Notes: a model not told the origin generated them from the sequence alone. Positions 42,761 through 50,397 are shown, counted from the first letter of the stretch. The stretch is 64,000 nucleotides of DNA from Bifidobacterium cuniculi (GCF_000741575.1 NZ_JGYV01000017.1:60338-124337), one strand, 5' to 3'. A program made the numbers and translations.

Positions 42761-43690
42761 TTACCGGACCCATCCTTTCCTGATGCCGAAGCCGTCTTCG
42801 TAGGCATCGATGTTGTCCGGGTTCGCCCCGGGCATCTGGATGCCGGTGCCCAGCCGGTCGTCGGTGGCGGGTCGCGGTTCCGGCGCCGTGCCGTCCCCCG
42901 CGGCGGGATGGCCGGCGAGCACGCGGTACGGGTCGGGATTCCTGGAATGCAGGTAGAGGTACCATTCGGCGGCCCGGCGCATGTGGTCCTGTGACAGGCC
43001 GCGGTGCAGGTCGAGCAGGCGTTTGAGGCCCGCGTTGATGCCACCCTCGATCATGTTGGCCGTCGCGCCGATCGTCCCGGGCACCGTGGCTTGCGGGTCG
43101 AGGAACGCGAAGAGCATCGCGTCGCCGGTCAGGTGCTCGAGCCGGAAGCAGGCGCGCCGTACCCGCAGGTGGGTCCACCACCAGGTGTGTCCCTCGAGGG
43201 CCCTGGGATGGGTCGGGTCGTCGGTCGCCCAGCTGCGTTCGAGCAGGAAGTCCCGGTGGCGTTCGTGCCAGTCGTGCAGGTCCACCGCCCATTGGGCCGC
43301 GTCCTTGATGCCCCGGATGCCACCCAGGCGCAGGCAGGGTTCGCGCAGTTCCCGTCCGGGCACGGTGCGCGGGTGCGCGGTCAGGTCGCGCCGTCCATCA
43401 CGCTGCACGTGCACCAGGCAGCGTTGGATGCGTGCCTTGGGCCAGCGGATCCGGATCGCGCCGATCGCGCCCGCCGCCCCGTCGCAGCACACCGCGTCCG
43501 CGCGGCGTACGTGGCCCGGCAGCGCCTGGTATGCCTGCGTGTTCCCGCTTGCGGCCCATTGCCATGACAGCACGCGGCCCTGCACGTCGCAGCGCCATCG
43601 CTGCCGGCCGGCACTGGTATGCCCGTTCTTGCGCATGGGTCGTTCGCAGATGGGGCACTTGGCGGCCCGTGATGATTTTCGCCTGTTCAT
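42761..43690 (-). pseudogene. IS256/IS1249-like transposase, internally deleted
   Basis: An open frame of 309 residues begins with a four-cysteine zinc finger (CPICERPMRKNGHTSAGRQRWRC) and then jumps directly to VQGRVLSWQWAASGNTQAY, which in intact IS1249-type transposases follows the first catalytic Asp region. About 70-80 residues carrying that Asp appear to be missing in frame. The remaining part keeps the mutator-type middle (CCDGAAGAIGAIRIRWPKARIQRCLVHVQRD) and the C-terminal helix with ATANMIEGGINAGLKRLL. Hence recorded as a pseudogene despite the open frame. Confidence 0.75.
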
Positions 43691-43794
43691 GCAACAAGCA
43701 AAACCGCAAATGTCAAATCACACGCCCGATTAACTCCCCAACCATTAATGACATCCCGACACGCTACTGATACCAACAGCTCACCAGCACATTG

Positions 43795-43820
43795 AGACAC
43801 ACATTTGTTTACTTAACCCA
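43795..43820 (-). repeat. Insertion sequence right inverted repeat
   Basis: Ends in TTTACTTAACCCA and pairs with the left repeat with one mismatch. Confidence 0.85.
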
Positions 43821-44318
43821 GACATGCAAGGCCCCACGGCGTGGAACCTGAGCCTCGGACAGCCGGGAAGGCAGTCGTCCACGGAATGCGGGGCCGTATC
43901 GGGAAACTGCCGTTGCCTGCGGCCTGTTGCCTTCCTGCTGGGATCCGCGATGCGGGGATGCGAATCATGCCCTTGGTGGATTTATGTAGGTTGTGTGAGG
44001 GAATGCCCCGGAATCTCGCACAATGCTTCATTGTTGCGTACCATCGTTCTTGTTGGCCTGGACCGTGTCGACCTTCCCGCATGGAGGGAGACGAGTCAAG
44101 GACGACGATCGTACACCTTGCAAGGTTGCGGTTGGCGTGCGTCCATCGCCGATGCAGTTAAGGCGATGGGTGAGCGTGCGCTTCGGTCCGCTGGGGACAA
44201 CGAGGGAGAGACAAGTCGGCGTGCCGCATCGGGGGGATGCGACACGCCGACTTGCTTTTTATGTATGGTCCGCGTATATTGACTTCTCGTTGTGCTGGAG
44301 CAGTTCAGCCTGCAGCAT
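43821..44318. other. 498-bp gene-free stretch between the IS and tRNA-Asn copy 2
   Basis: No reading frame here has convincing composition, ribosome site or recognisable product. It contains several local hairpins, for example CCATCGCC/GGCGATGG (44143-44150 with 44162-44169), and ends in a strong terminator at 44212-44260 with no gene to serve. It could encode a small structured RNA, or be remnant DNA of an earlier insertion. Confidence 0.5.
44212..44260 (+). terminator. Orphan intrinsic terminator upstream of tRNA-Asn copy 2
   Basis: A 12-bp stem (44212-44223 with 44243-44254) with an inner 6-bp stem CGCATC/GATGCG, followed by CTTTTT. Reads on the plus strand, but no plus-strand gene precedes it. 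Confidence 0.75.
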
Positions 44319-44721
<403 letters not shown>

Positions 44722-44775
44722 TTCCTTCGCCTCTCAATAATTTCTGATGTGTTCGTACTAATTCTCACACACGAT

Positions 44776-44819
44776 TTGCATTTCGTCAAAAGAAACCATA
44801 TGATATTCGTTAGACGAAA
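44776..44819 (+). promoter_or_regulatory. Promoter/operator of the Cro-like gene
   Basis: -35 TTGCAT (44776-44781), 17-bp spacer, -10 TATGAT (44799-44804). A TTTCGTC half-site (44781-44787) and the palindrome TTCGT-TAG-ACGAA (44806-44818) flank the -10 box. They are the obvious candidates for binding by the divergent repressor or the Cro-like protein. Confidence 0.7.
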
Positions 44820-44837
44820 GAAAGGACTGTTCAGAGA

Positions 44838-45068
44838 ATGCCTACAAAGATGTCTCAGTGGATGCACACACAGTTGCTGACCTATCGTTCTCTTGCGGAG
44901 CATATGGAACAGTCACCTTCCAACGTTTGGAAAAAGGTTAACGGGAAGATGGCTTGGAGCGCAGAGGATTTACGCCTTCTTCATGATGAGTTTGGTTTGT
45001 CTGCCGATTTTGTGCTTGGTCTCGATGGTGAGGCTGAGTGTGCGGACGTGGAGTTGGAGGTGGCGTGA
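44838..45068 (+). CDS. Small helix-turn-helix Cro/XRE-like protein
   Basis: A 76-residue protein (YRSLAEHMEQSPSNVWKKVNGKMAWSAEDLRLLHDEFGLSADFVLGLDGE) with a XRE-type helix-turn-helix and the SADFVLG tail common in small phage-type regulators. Transcribed divergently from the repressor, so probably its antagonist. AAAGGA lies 11 bp upstream; Met5 is an alternative start. It shares SADxVLG with the regulator at 58.3 kb. Confidence 0.78.
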   Translation: MPTKMSQWMHTQLLTYRSLAEHMEQSPSNVWKKVNGKMAWSAEDLRLLHDEFGLSADFVLGLDGEAECADVELEVA

Positions 45069-45097
45069 TGACTGGCGTTGACGAGTGTGCGGGTGCC

Positions 45098-45141
45098 GTG
45101 GCAGATGTGGCCCGCACGTGTGCGCGGACCACATCTGCCAC
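45098..45141. terminator. Large hairpin between convergent small genes
   Basis: A perfect 13-bp stem (45098-45110 with 45129-45141) whose loop contains a further palindrome CGCACGTGTGCG. No T tract. It lies between the Cro-like gene and the convergent 66-residue gene, so probably a shared terminator. Confidence 0.5.
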
Positions 45142-45156
45142 GTCCGCTGACATGAT

Positions 45157-45357
45157 TTACTTACGATCGGTTTCGATGGTCCAGGCTTGGAGCCGTGCCG
45201 GATTGAGGGTGATGCGTTCGCCCTTGACGCCGGTGACGTCTACCGTCTCACCGTTCCGGGCGCGCAGTGCGAGCTCGTCGTGCAGTGCTTGTGGATCGGT
45301 GTCGTCGGCGAGGGGCCTCTTGCGTTGTGGTTCCCATGTGATGAGTTCAATGCTCAT
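45157..45357 (-). CDS. Small hypothetical protein (66 residues)
   Basis: Encodes MSIELITWEPQRKRPLA, then an acidic helical part, then VDVTGVKGERITLNPARLQ. The start at 45357 is preceded by GGGGAAGGA. No known family recognised. It may be a small DNA- or protein-binding factor of the element. A mutated, shortened copy lies 450 bp away (45,602-45,706), showing that this segment was duplicated. Confidence 0.6.
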   Translation of the reverse strand: MSIELITWEPQRKRPLADDTDPQALHDELALRARNGETVDVTGVKGERITLNPARLQAWTIETDRK

Positions 45358-45479
45358 GGTTGTATCCTTCCCCGCCACGTTCGTGGCGAGTAATCGGGGG
45401 GTCTGGATCATTGACCCGGTTGCTGGTTGTGGTGGGGTCGCGGTGCCGGTCGTATCCCTGCCGGTTCCGTGCGTCTTCT

Positions 45480-45510
45480 CCTGCCCGACGACTTGCACTC
45501 GTCGGGCAGG
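45480..45510. terminator. Perfect 12-bp hairpin
   Basis: CCTGCCCGACGA (45480-45491) pairs exactly with 45499-45510 around a 7-nt loop. A diverged equivalent lies near 45,810-45,840 in the second repeat unit. No T tract; role uncertain (leader structure, protein site or terminator). Confidence 0.4.
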
Positions 45511-45601
45511 AAGAGACGCATTTCCTGCCACCTTTGTCACGCTATGCGGTCTTGGCGCATGTCACGGCCCACGCATGCGGCGGGGTGTGTCCGGATGTGG
45601 T

Positions 45602-45706
45602 CTACTTGCGGTTGGTTTCGATGGTTCAGGCTTAGAGCCGTGCCGGGTTGAGGGTGAGTTTCTCACCCTTGGCGCCAGTGGCGAATTCCTTTCCCGCCAT
45701 GTTCAT
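45602..45706 (-). pseudogene. Decayed, shortened copy of the 66-residue gene
   Basis: Translates as MNMAGKEFATGAKGEKLTLNPARL, then stop, A, stop, TIETNRK, stop. Aligned with the intact gene, two sense codons (Gln, Trp) have become stops by single transitions, and about 30 codons in the middle are missing. Confidence 0.7.
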
Positions 45707-45960
45707 GGCGAGCATTCGGGGGACTCTGCTAGTCAAGTCCCGATTGTTTTCGTTGCGGCGGGAGGTGGCATCGGTTGTAATTCCTTGCCGATGCTATTGC
45801 GTCCTTCCCGCGTCCGGCGACTGGTACTCGTCGGGCGTGGGTGGGGGCGTGTTTCCTGCCACGGTCGCATGGTATGCGCGTTTCGTGTGGTCCGCGGGCC
45901 GCATGGTGCGTGTGGTCGTGTGCGCGGTGGCTTTGTATTGGTTTGTTGAAAGGTTGGATC

Positions 45961-46272
45961 ATGTCCAATGAGAATCGTTTCGAGATCCCGTTGTATGCGG
46001 GGTATTCGTATCGGATCGTCCAGGATGGCTACAACGCGGACCCGCAGTGGGTGTTCGTGGTGCCCGAACCTCGCGGATACGGCAGAGACGTGGAGTATTA
46101 CCGTCATGCCAAGGAGCGTGTGGACGCGGTGCTCGACGAGTTGATCGCGTCGAGCGAGCGGATCGAGGGCGAGCGTAAGCACAAGCGGGCGGCGCAGTGC
46201 CGTCGGGAGCTGGAGCGGATCGGCGGCGAACTCACGGAAGCGCCGGCCGTTGGGGGTTCCGATGGTGTCTGA
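45961..46272 (+). CDS. Hypothetical protein, 103 residues
   Basis: A soluble protein with an N-terminal beta-rich part (FEIPLYAGYSYRIVQDGYNADPQWVFVVPEP) and a C-terminal charged helix (YRHAKERVDAVLDELIASSERIEGERKHKRAA), possibly a coiled coil. Not recognised. GAAAGG precedes the ATG. Overlaps a tiny membrane protein gene by 11 nt. Confidence 0.7.
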   Translation: MSNENRFEIPLYAGYSYRIVQDGYNADPQWVFVVPEPRGYGRDVEYYRHAKERVDAVLDELIASSERIEGERKHKRAAQCRRELERIGGELTEAPAVGGSDGV

Positions 46273-46390
46273 GATCGTCGGGCGTGTCCGTGCGGCTTTC
46301 GGACGGATTGCGGATCTGGCGGTGTGGTGGTTCGCGGTGGCGGTCCTGGCGGTGGCGTCGTTGCTGGGCGTCGAGGATCTGGACCGGTGA
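46262..46390 (+). CDS. Small membrane protein, 42 residues
   Basis: A short gene encoding a basic amphipathic start (SEIVGRVRAAFGRIADLAV) and one transmembrane helix (WWFAVAVLAVASLLGV) ending in EDLDR. It starts inside the previous gene. Small single-helix proteins of this kind are common in mobile elements; function unknown. Confidence 0.5.
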   Translation: MVSEIVGRVRAAFGRIADLAVWWFAVAVLAVASLLGVEDLDR

Positions 46391-46405
46391 GGCCCGATGG
46401 GAATG

Positions 46406-46449
46406 AAAAAGGACCGCCGGGTTCATGTGGGTATGGTCTTCGGCGGTCC
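46406..46449 (-). terminator. Intrinsic terminator reading on the minus strand
   Basis: Stem GGACCGCCG/CGGCGGTCC (46411-46419 with 46441-46449). On the minus strand it is followed by five T residues. It would end transcription coming from the minus-strand acetyltransferase gene 410 bp to the right. Confidence 0.65.
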
Positions 46450-46622
46450 GAGAAGGAGAGAGGATTCCCGGAACGGTTCGGTACGCGCGTGGATGCGCCG
46501 CCCGGCTCGTTCCCGGCTCTTCCCGTCGTTTCAGCGTATCGGGTTGGGTCGTGGATGTCAATGCGGTGTCTTCCGAGAGCGTAGACGGGCCGCGACGGAG
46601 ACGAATGGAGAGAGGAGGACTT

Positions 46623-46850
46623 ATGTCCAGGAAATCAAGGAGACGCCGGGCGGTGGAGGCGGCGAAGGCGCAGCACCCGTCGTCCGGGGGTGGCGCGGAT
46701 GCGCGGGTGAACGAGGATCTGCTCTTCCCGCCATCGGACGCGACGCCCGGTTCGCGGGGTCGCGAGGCCCGTTCGAAGGCACGGTTCGATATGACGGCGA
46801 TCATGCGCAAGCCGGTCATCGACCCGTTCGCACGGAAGGAGACGTGCTGA
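46623..46850 (+). CDS. Hypothetical protein, 75 residues, basic N-terminus
   Basis: Begins MSRKSRRRRAVEAAKAQH and is otherwise polar and probably disordered, with a C-terminal FDMTAIMRKPVIDPFARKE segment. GAGGAGG lies close before the ATG. It lies opposite a presumed minus-strand transcript, so antisense effects are possible. Not recognised. Confidence 0.55.
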   Translation: MSRKSRRRRAVEAAKAQHPSSGGGADARVNEDLLFPPSDATPGSRGREARSKARFDMTAIMRKPVIDPFARKETC

Positions 46851-46858
46851 TGCGTGGT

Positions 46859-47623
46859 TCAGGTCCCGATATGGGCTATCCATGTGATGTCGTCCGGGCC
46901 CCGAGGCGGGTCTTCGGTCGCGCCGTATTGTCCGAGATGGACGGTGAGCCCGTGCGTCTGGCCGATTACGCCGATCGACCATTGGCTGTGCCCGGCTGTC
47001 TGGTCACGGGGGCCGAGGTCGATCAGGCAGCCGGTTCCCGTGGCGTCGTCGTGGATCTGTATCACGGGGACGACGTCCGTTGGCAGGATGTGGTGGCCGG
47101 TTTTCTGGTTGAGTCCCAGCGCCTCGTGGGCCGTGATGACGGACAGCATGAGGCAAGCGTGGTGTTGTGCCGCCCAGGCGTCGCAGAAGCGCTTGATCTT
47201 GAGTCCGACGCCTTCACGCCGGTGTTCCGGTGCGACGGCGATGCCTTGGGTGACGGCTACCGCGCGCAGGGTCATCTGTGCGGCGTGCTGGACGCCGTTC
47301 GCCATGAAAGCGTCGGCTGTCTGTTCGTCTGGCATGACGAACGCGCCTGCTATGAGGCCGTCTTGTCCCCACGCGCCTATCAGCGTAGGCCGGAACGCGT
47401 CGTCGTCGTGGGCGAGGGGCTGTGGCAGGCAGTCGTCCCAGCCATGCTCGATCTGTTCGGACAGCAATGCCCAGACTTCGTCTGCCTCCATCTGCGTTTC
47501 GACGGGCCGGATGTCGATGGCGGCGGCTGGATGTGCCGTGAGTACGGGCCCGCCCGCGTCCGTCGTTGGCTGGTGTCCGGCGCGCCGTGCGCGCAGGAGG
47601 TTCTTGATTCGTTCGAACGTCAT
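46859..47623 (-). CDS. GNAT-type N-acetyltransferase
   Basis: A 254-residue protein. The acetyl-CoA binding motif A is visible: AVTQGIAVAPEHRREGVGLKIKRFCDAWAAQHH, followed by motif B-like ALGLNQKTGHHI. The N-terminus MTFERIKNLLRARRAG is basic. Oriented against its neighbours, with its own minus-strand terminator. TAGAAT 9 bp before the ATG could be a -10 box of a nearly leaderless promoter. The opposite strand is also open for 270 codons, but that frame has no ribosome site and no family features. Substrate unknown; a cargo gene. Confidence 0.68.
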   Translation of the reverse strand: MTFERIKNLLRARRAGHQPTTDAGGPVLTAHPAAAIDIRPVETQMEADEVWALLSEQIEHGWDDCLPQPLAHDDDAFRPTLIGAWGQDGLIAGAFVMPDEQTADAFMANGVQHAAQMTLRAVAVTQGIAVAPEHRREGVGLKIKRFCDAWAAQHHACLMLSVITAHEALGLNQKTGHHILPTDVVPVIQIHDDATGTGCLIDLGPRDQTAGHSQWSIGVIGQTHGLTVHLGQYGATEDPPRGPDDITWIAHIGT

Positions 47624-47658
47624 ATCGCCGATTCTACCGGCGGGAAGGGGAAGCGCTG

Positions 47659-47847
47659 ATGCGTGTTGTCGATGATGGTGCGCCGCGTCGGTATGCGCGG
47701 TGGCAGGTGCGTCTGATCGTGTCGTCGCCGCCGGACGGCAGCCAGGATTTCTATGTGTCGGTGATGGTGGGCATGCCGTTGCCGATGGTCGCGGTGGAGC
47801 GCGCGCGTCTGATGGGCGCGGCGCATGAGCGGGGGAGTCTGAGATGA
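47659..47847 (+). CDS. Hypothetical protein, 62 residues
   Basis: A small basic protein (APRRYARWQVRLIVSSPPDG, then SVMVGMPLPMVAVERARLMGAAHERG). GGGGAAG precedes the ATG and its stop overlaps the initiator gene start (ATGA), so it leads the replication operon. Not recognised. Confidence 0.6.
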   Translation: MRVVDDGAPRRYARWQVRLIVSSPPDGSQDFYVSVMVGMPLPMVAVERARLMGAAHERGSLR

Positions 47848-49124
47848 CGGCGGGTACTGCGGAGCGGGTGTATCGTCTGCGTGACGGGCGAGTCACGCCG
47901 GCGATGGGCGCGGTGCTGACGTATCTGGCGTTCAGGGCGTATTACGAGGACGGCCGGTGCGCGTGGCCCTCGGTGGATACGATCGCGGCGTCGACGTTCC
48001 TGTCGAAGCGCACGGTGACCCGCGCGCTCGGCGCGCTGATCGATCTGGGGTACGTGCGCCAGAACCCGAACCAGGCATGGAACCAGATGGATCCCGAGAC
48101 GGGCGAGTGGAAGCGCAAGGGGTACAGGACGGTCGTCTATGACGTGCTCACCGAGCGTTTCGAGCGTGTGGAGGACGTGTCCGCCGAGCGTGTCCGTGAC
48201 GAGCGTGAGGCCGTCACGGGTCAGGGGCGTCAGAATGTCACCCCTGACGAAACCGTTGGAAACACGCCGTTTGTTCAGGGGTGTCAGAATGTCACCCCTG
48301 AACCGGATGCGTCGGGCAGGGGTGACATTGTGACCGGGCAGGGGTGTCACAATGTCACCCAACCAACTAATAACCAACAATTACCCCCTACCCCTACGGG
48401 GTATCCCCCCGCAAGCGGGGAGAGCCCCGAAACGGAGCGGGAGGGGGACGGGCCGGATGCGGACGCGTGTCCGGACGCCGAGGCGCGCCGGGTGTGCGAC
48501 CATCTGGCCGAGGCGCGTCGGGCCGTGTCGCTGACCTGTCCCGAGGCCACGGGCCGTGACCTGCGTGCGGTGGCCCGTCTGCTGGGCCGCCTGCGCGCCG
48601 AGGGCGTGGCCGATCCGGCGGCGCGGGCGTGCGCCGCGGTCGACTGGGCGATGGGAGGCGACGGCATGTCCGGCGGCGAGTACTGGCGGCGCCGGCTTCG
48701 TTCGGGACGCCGGCTCGCCGACGGGTTCGACGAGCTCGTCGACGACATGACGCTGGCGAGGGGCCGGTCCGGTGCGCGCACGCCGTCGCCCGGCGCGACG
48801 TGCGCCGCCGGGCACCGCGAGGATTGCCCGCATGTACGCGGCGTCGGCGAGGCGGCCGAGTTCACGCAACGCTATCCGTCGTTCGCGGTGCGCCATGCGC
48901 ACGACCGCCGTCTGGTCTCCCTGGCCGACGACGGCCTGTCGCAGACGGAGCTGCGCGCGGTGCTGCGCGGCCTGCTGTGCGAGGACGCGCAGGCGCAGCG
49001 GGTGCAGGCCGAGCAGGCGGCCCGGGAGAAGGCGCGCGTCCAGCAAGAGATCGCGGCCGAACGCGCCCGCCGTGGCGGATCGATGTTCATTGGCGCCCGC
49101 GAACGTCGGGGAGGTGCGGCATGA
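47844..49124 (+). CDS. Helix-turn-helix replication initiator-like protein carrying iterons
   Basis: A 426-residue protein. Residues about 12-70 form a winged helix-turn-helix (TPAMGAVLTYLAFRAYYEDG, WPSVDTIAASTFLSKRTVTRALGALIDLGYV), as in phage and plasmid replication-organiser proteins. Residues about 126-172 are a repetitive linker with three QNVT/HNVT motifs, encoded by inverted-repeat DNA. The rest is charged helical, ending in a basic coiled-coil-like tail. The repeats inside the gene, as in lambda O-type initiators, make an initiator role the best inference. Coupled by ATGA to both neighbours. Confidence 0.72.
   Translation: MTAGTAERVYRLRDGRVTPAMGAVLTYLAFRAYYEDGRCAWPSVDTIAASTFLSKRTVTRALGALIDLGYVRQNPNQAWNQMDPETGEWKRKGYRTVVYDVLTERFERVEDVSAERVRDEREAVTGQGRQNVTPDETVGNTPFVQGCQNVTPEPDASGRGDIVTGQGCHNVTQPTNNQQLPPTPTGYPPASGESPETEREGDGPDADACPDAEARRVCDHLAEARRAVSLTCPEATGRDLRAVARLLGRLRAEGVADPAARACAAVDWAMGGDGMSGGEYWRRRLRSGRRLADGFDELVDDMTLARGRSGARTPSPGATCAAGHREDCPHVRGVGEAAEFTQRYPSFAVRHAHDRRLVSLADDGLSQTELRAVLRGLLCEDAQAQRVQAEQAAREKARVQQEIAAERARRGGSMFIGARERRGGAA
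48221..48394. other. Candidate replication origin: iteron-like inverted repeats plus AT-rich tract
   Basis: Two 27-bp near-identical palindromic units (48221-48247 and 48275-48301; core TCAGGGGYGTCAGAATGTCA) differ at one base. They are followed by a perfect 15-bp inverted repeat GGGTGACATTGTGAC / GTCACAATGTCACCC (48320-48334 and 48346-48360). An AT-rich stretch (48361-48385) follows, a rarity here. All lie within the initiator coding sequence. Confidence 0.65.
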
Positions 49125-49411
49125 ACGCGCTCATGCACGTATGGCTGCGGCTGACCCTGCCGGCGCTGTCGGCCGAACTGCGCTACGGACAGCGCATCCT
49201 CGCAAGGCTGGACGGGCCGTGCGATCCCGGCGAGGCCGGGGTGCTGCGCCTCATGGCGCGCGGCGCGTACGAGACGATCGACCGGCTGCTGGCGGACGTG
49301 ACGGCCGGCTACCCAAGCGCCGGCCCGTTGGGCAGGCGCGCGATCATCGCCGTGGAGGCGTACACGTCGCGCGTCCTGCGCCGGCTGCGCGAGCAAGGCG
49401 GCGCGTCGTGA
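49121..49411 (+). CDS. Hypothetical protein, 96 residues
   Basis: A helical, basic protein (WLRLTLPALSAELRYGQRILARLDG, RLMARGAYETIDRLLADVTAGYP, RAIIAVEAYTSRVLRRLREQ). No known family. It lies between the initiator and the WhiB-fusion gene with 4-nt overlaps at both ends, so it is produced with them; a replication accessory role is possible. Confidence 0.65.
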   Translation: MNALMHVWLRLTLPALSAELRYGQRILARLDGPCDPGEAGVLRLMARGAYETIDRLLADVTAGYPSAGPLGRRAIIAVEAYTSRVLRRLREQGGAS

Positions 49412-50397
49412 AGGGCGTGTGCTCGGGGCTGCATCCGCGCATCCAGGACTACATGTGGGGCCCCGACCGGCTCAACGACCCCGCCCGGCAGCGGGCGTTG
49501 ACGGCCGCCGCGCAGGTGCTGTGCGACATGTGCCCCATCCGCTCGGCCTGTCTGGCGGACGCGATCGGCGCGGACGACCAATACGGCGTGTTCGGCGGCC
49601 TGACGGTCAAAGGCCGTCGCACGCTCGCCCGGTTCGCCCAGACCGAGGGCGTCGTGCCCGACGGCAGCGAGCTGTCGCGCAGCAGGTTCGTCGCGTGGCT
49701 CGACATGCATCCCGAGGCGATCGACCAGGCCCGCATCGTGCAGACCGAACGCCGTCGCGGCGAACGCGGCGACCGGCGCAGCCGCGCGGTCGAGGCGTTG
49801 GGCGGCAGGGCGCGCACAGTCGCGTTCCTGTCCGCGCTCTCGGGGGCGGGCAAGACCATCAGCGTGGTGTGCACCGCGTGGGCGTTGGCGTCGGACGGCG
49901 CCCCCGTGCGCGTGGTCGACATGGCCCCCGACGGGCATCTGTGCGCGTGGGCGCGCACGGCGGAACGGTCGGGGCGCACGTTGCCGTTCGACGTGGTCGA
50001 CGCGGCGGCCTTCGAGGAGTCCGGCGCCGGCCACGACGGGGGCTGGACGCTGCTGGACGCGCCGCACGGCGCCTCCCGGGGCACACGTCGCGCCCTGGAA
50101 TGCGCGAGCCTGGCGATCCTGGTGTCGCGCACGGACGAGGAATCGCTCAAAGCGACCTGGCAGATGAGCCACCACCTCGCCGTGGCGTCGTCCGTGCTCA
50201 TCGCCGACGCCGCGGACCGTCGCGAGGGCGACCGTGCGCAGGCATGGCTCGACGAACACCGCCTCGCGCACACCGTGGCGGCCATCGGCCACGACGACGG
50301 GCTCGCCGCCCTGCCCGAACCGGGGGAGCGGCCGCCGGCCGGCACCGGCTACGGCACCCTGGCGAACGAGCTCAGGGACGTATTCAGAACACACTAG
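49408..50397 (+). CDS. WhiB-like iron-sulfur domain fused to a ParA/MinD-like P-loop domain
   Basis: A 329-residue protein from a GTG overlapping the previous stop. Residues 1-75 match WhiB proteins: Cys5, Cys39-x2-Cys42-x5-Cys48 and the turn GVFGG (residues 60-64) followed by the basic TVKGRR. After a charged linker (residues 100-130), residues 137-329 resemble a ParA/MinD-type ATPase: P-loop FLSALSGAGKT (Lys149), VVDMAPDGHLCAW, and TLLDAPHGASR as switch/Walker B region. The signature lysine of deviant Walker A motifs is replaced by Leu. A redox- or NO-sensing partition or replication regulator is a hypothesis. Confidence 0.78.
   Translation: MKGVCSGLHPRIQDYMWGPDRLNDPARQRALTAAAQVLCDMCPIRSACLADAIGADDQYGVFGGLTVKGRRTLARFAQTEGVVPDGSELSRSRFVAWLDMHPEAIDQARIVQTERRRGERGDRRSRAVEALGGRARTVAFLSALSGAGKTISVVCTAWALASDGAPVRVVDMAPDGHLCAWARTAERSGRTLPFDVVDAAAFEESGAGHDGGWTLLDAPHGASRGTRRALECASLAILVSRTDEESLKATWQMSHHLAVASSVLIADAADRREGDRAQAWLDEHRLAHTVAAIGHDDGLAALPEPGERPPAGTGYGTLANELRDVFRTH

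Larger units (their letters stand above)
42714..43820. mobile_element. Decayed insertion sequence (IS256/IS1249-like), 1107 bp
   Basis: Terminal inverted repeats of 26 bp (42714-42739 and 43795-43820) match at 25 positions. Between them is a single minus-strand transposase frame lacking an internal segment. I see no target-site duplication at either edge. The element sits between two tRNA-Asn genes. It is probably immobile unless supplied with transposase from an intact copy elsewhere. Confidence 0.8.
45358..45960. other. 603-bp stretch with degenerate repeats and no intact gene
   Basis: The DNA from about 45,145 to 45,590 is followed by a diverged copy of itself to about 45,940. Matching landmarks are the gene 3' end, the GGCGAGNNNTCGGGGG segment, the TTTCCTGCCAC segment and the hairpin. 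The second copy holds only a pseudogene. Open frames on the plus strand here are antisense shadows. A promoter for the genes starting at 45,961 may lie at its right end, but I cannot place it. Confidence 0.55.

Noticed and set aside
43824..44282. Plus-strand frame of 152 codons after the insertion sequence
   Set aside because: Unusual composition, crosses a terminator and has no ribosome site.
45068..45949. Plus-strand frame of about 290 codons
   Set aside because: Cys/Val/Arg-rich without a recognisable product, crosses both repeat units, and lies antisense to the small gene and its pseudogene copy, which have better evidence.
46850..47659. Plus-strand frame of 270 codons opposite the acetyltransferase
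   Set aside because: Lacks a ribosome site and family features, whereas the minus strand shows the acetyl-CoA motif; kept as a point to test.
48361..48420. CRISPR-like repeat cluster
   Set aside because: The short C-rich and GCGGGG repeats are not regularly spaced, and the repeats upstream are palindromic iterons inside a gene.
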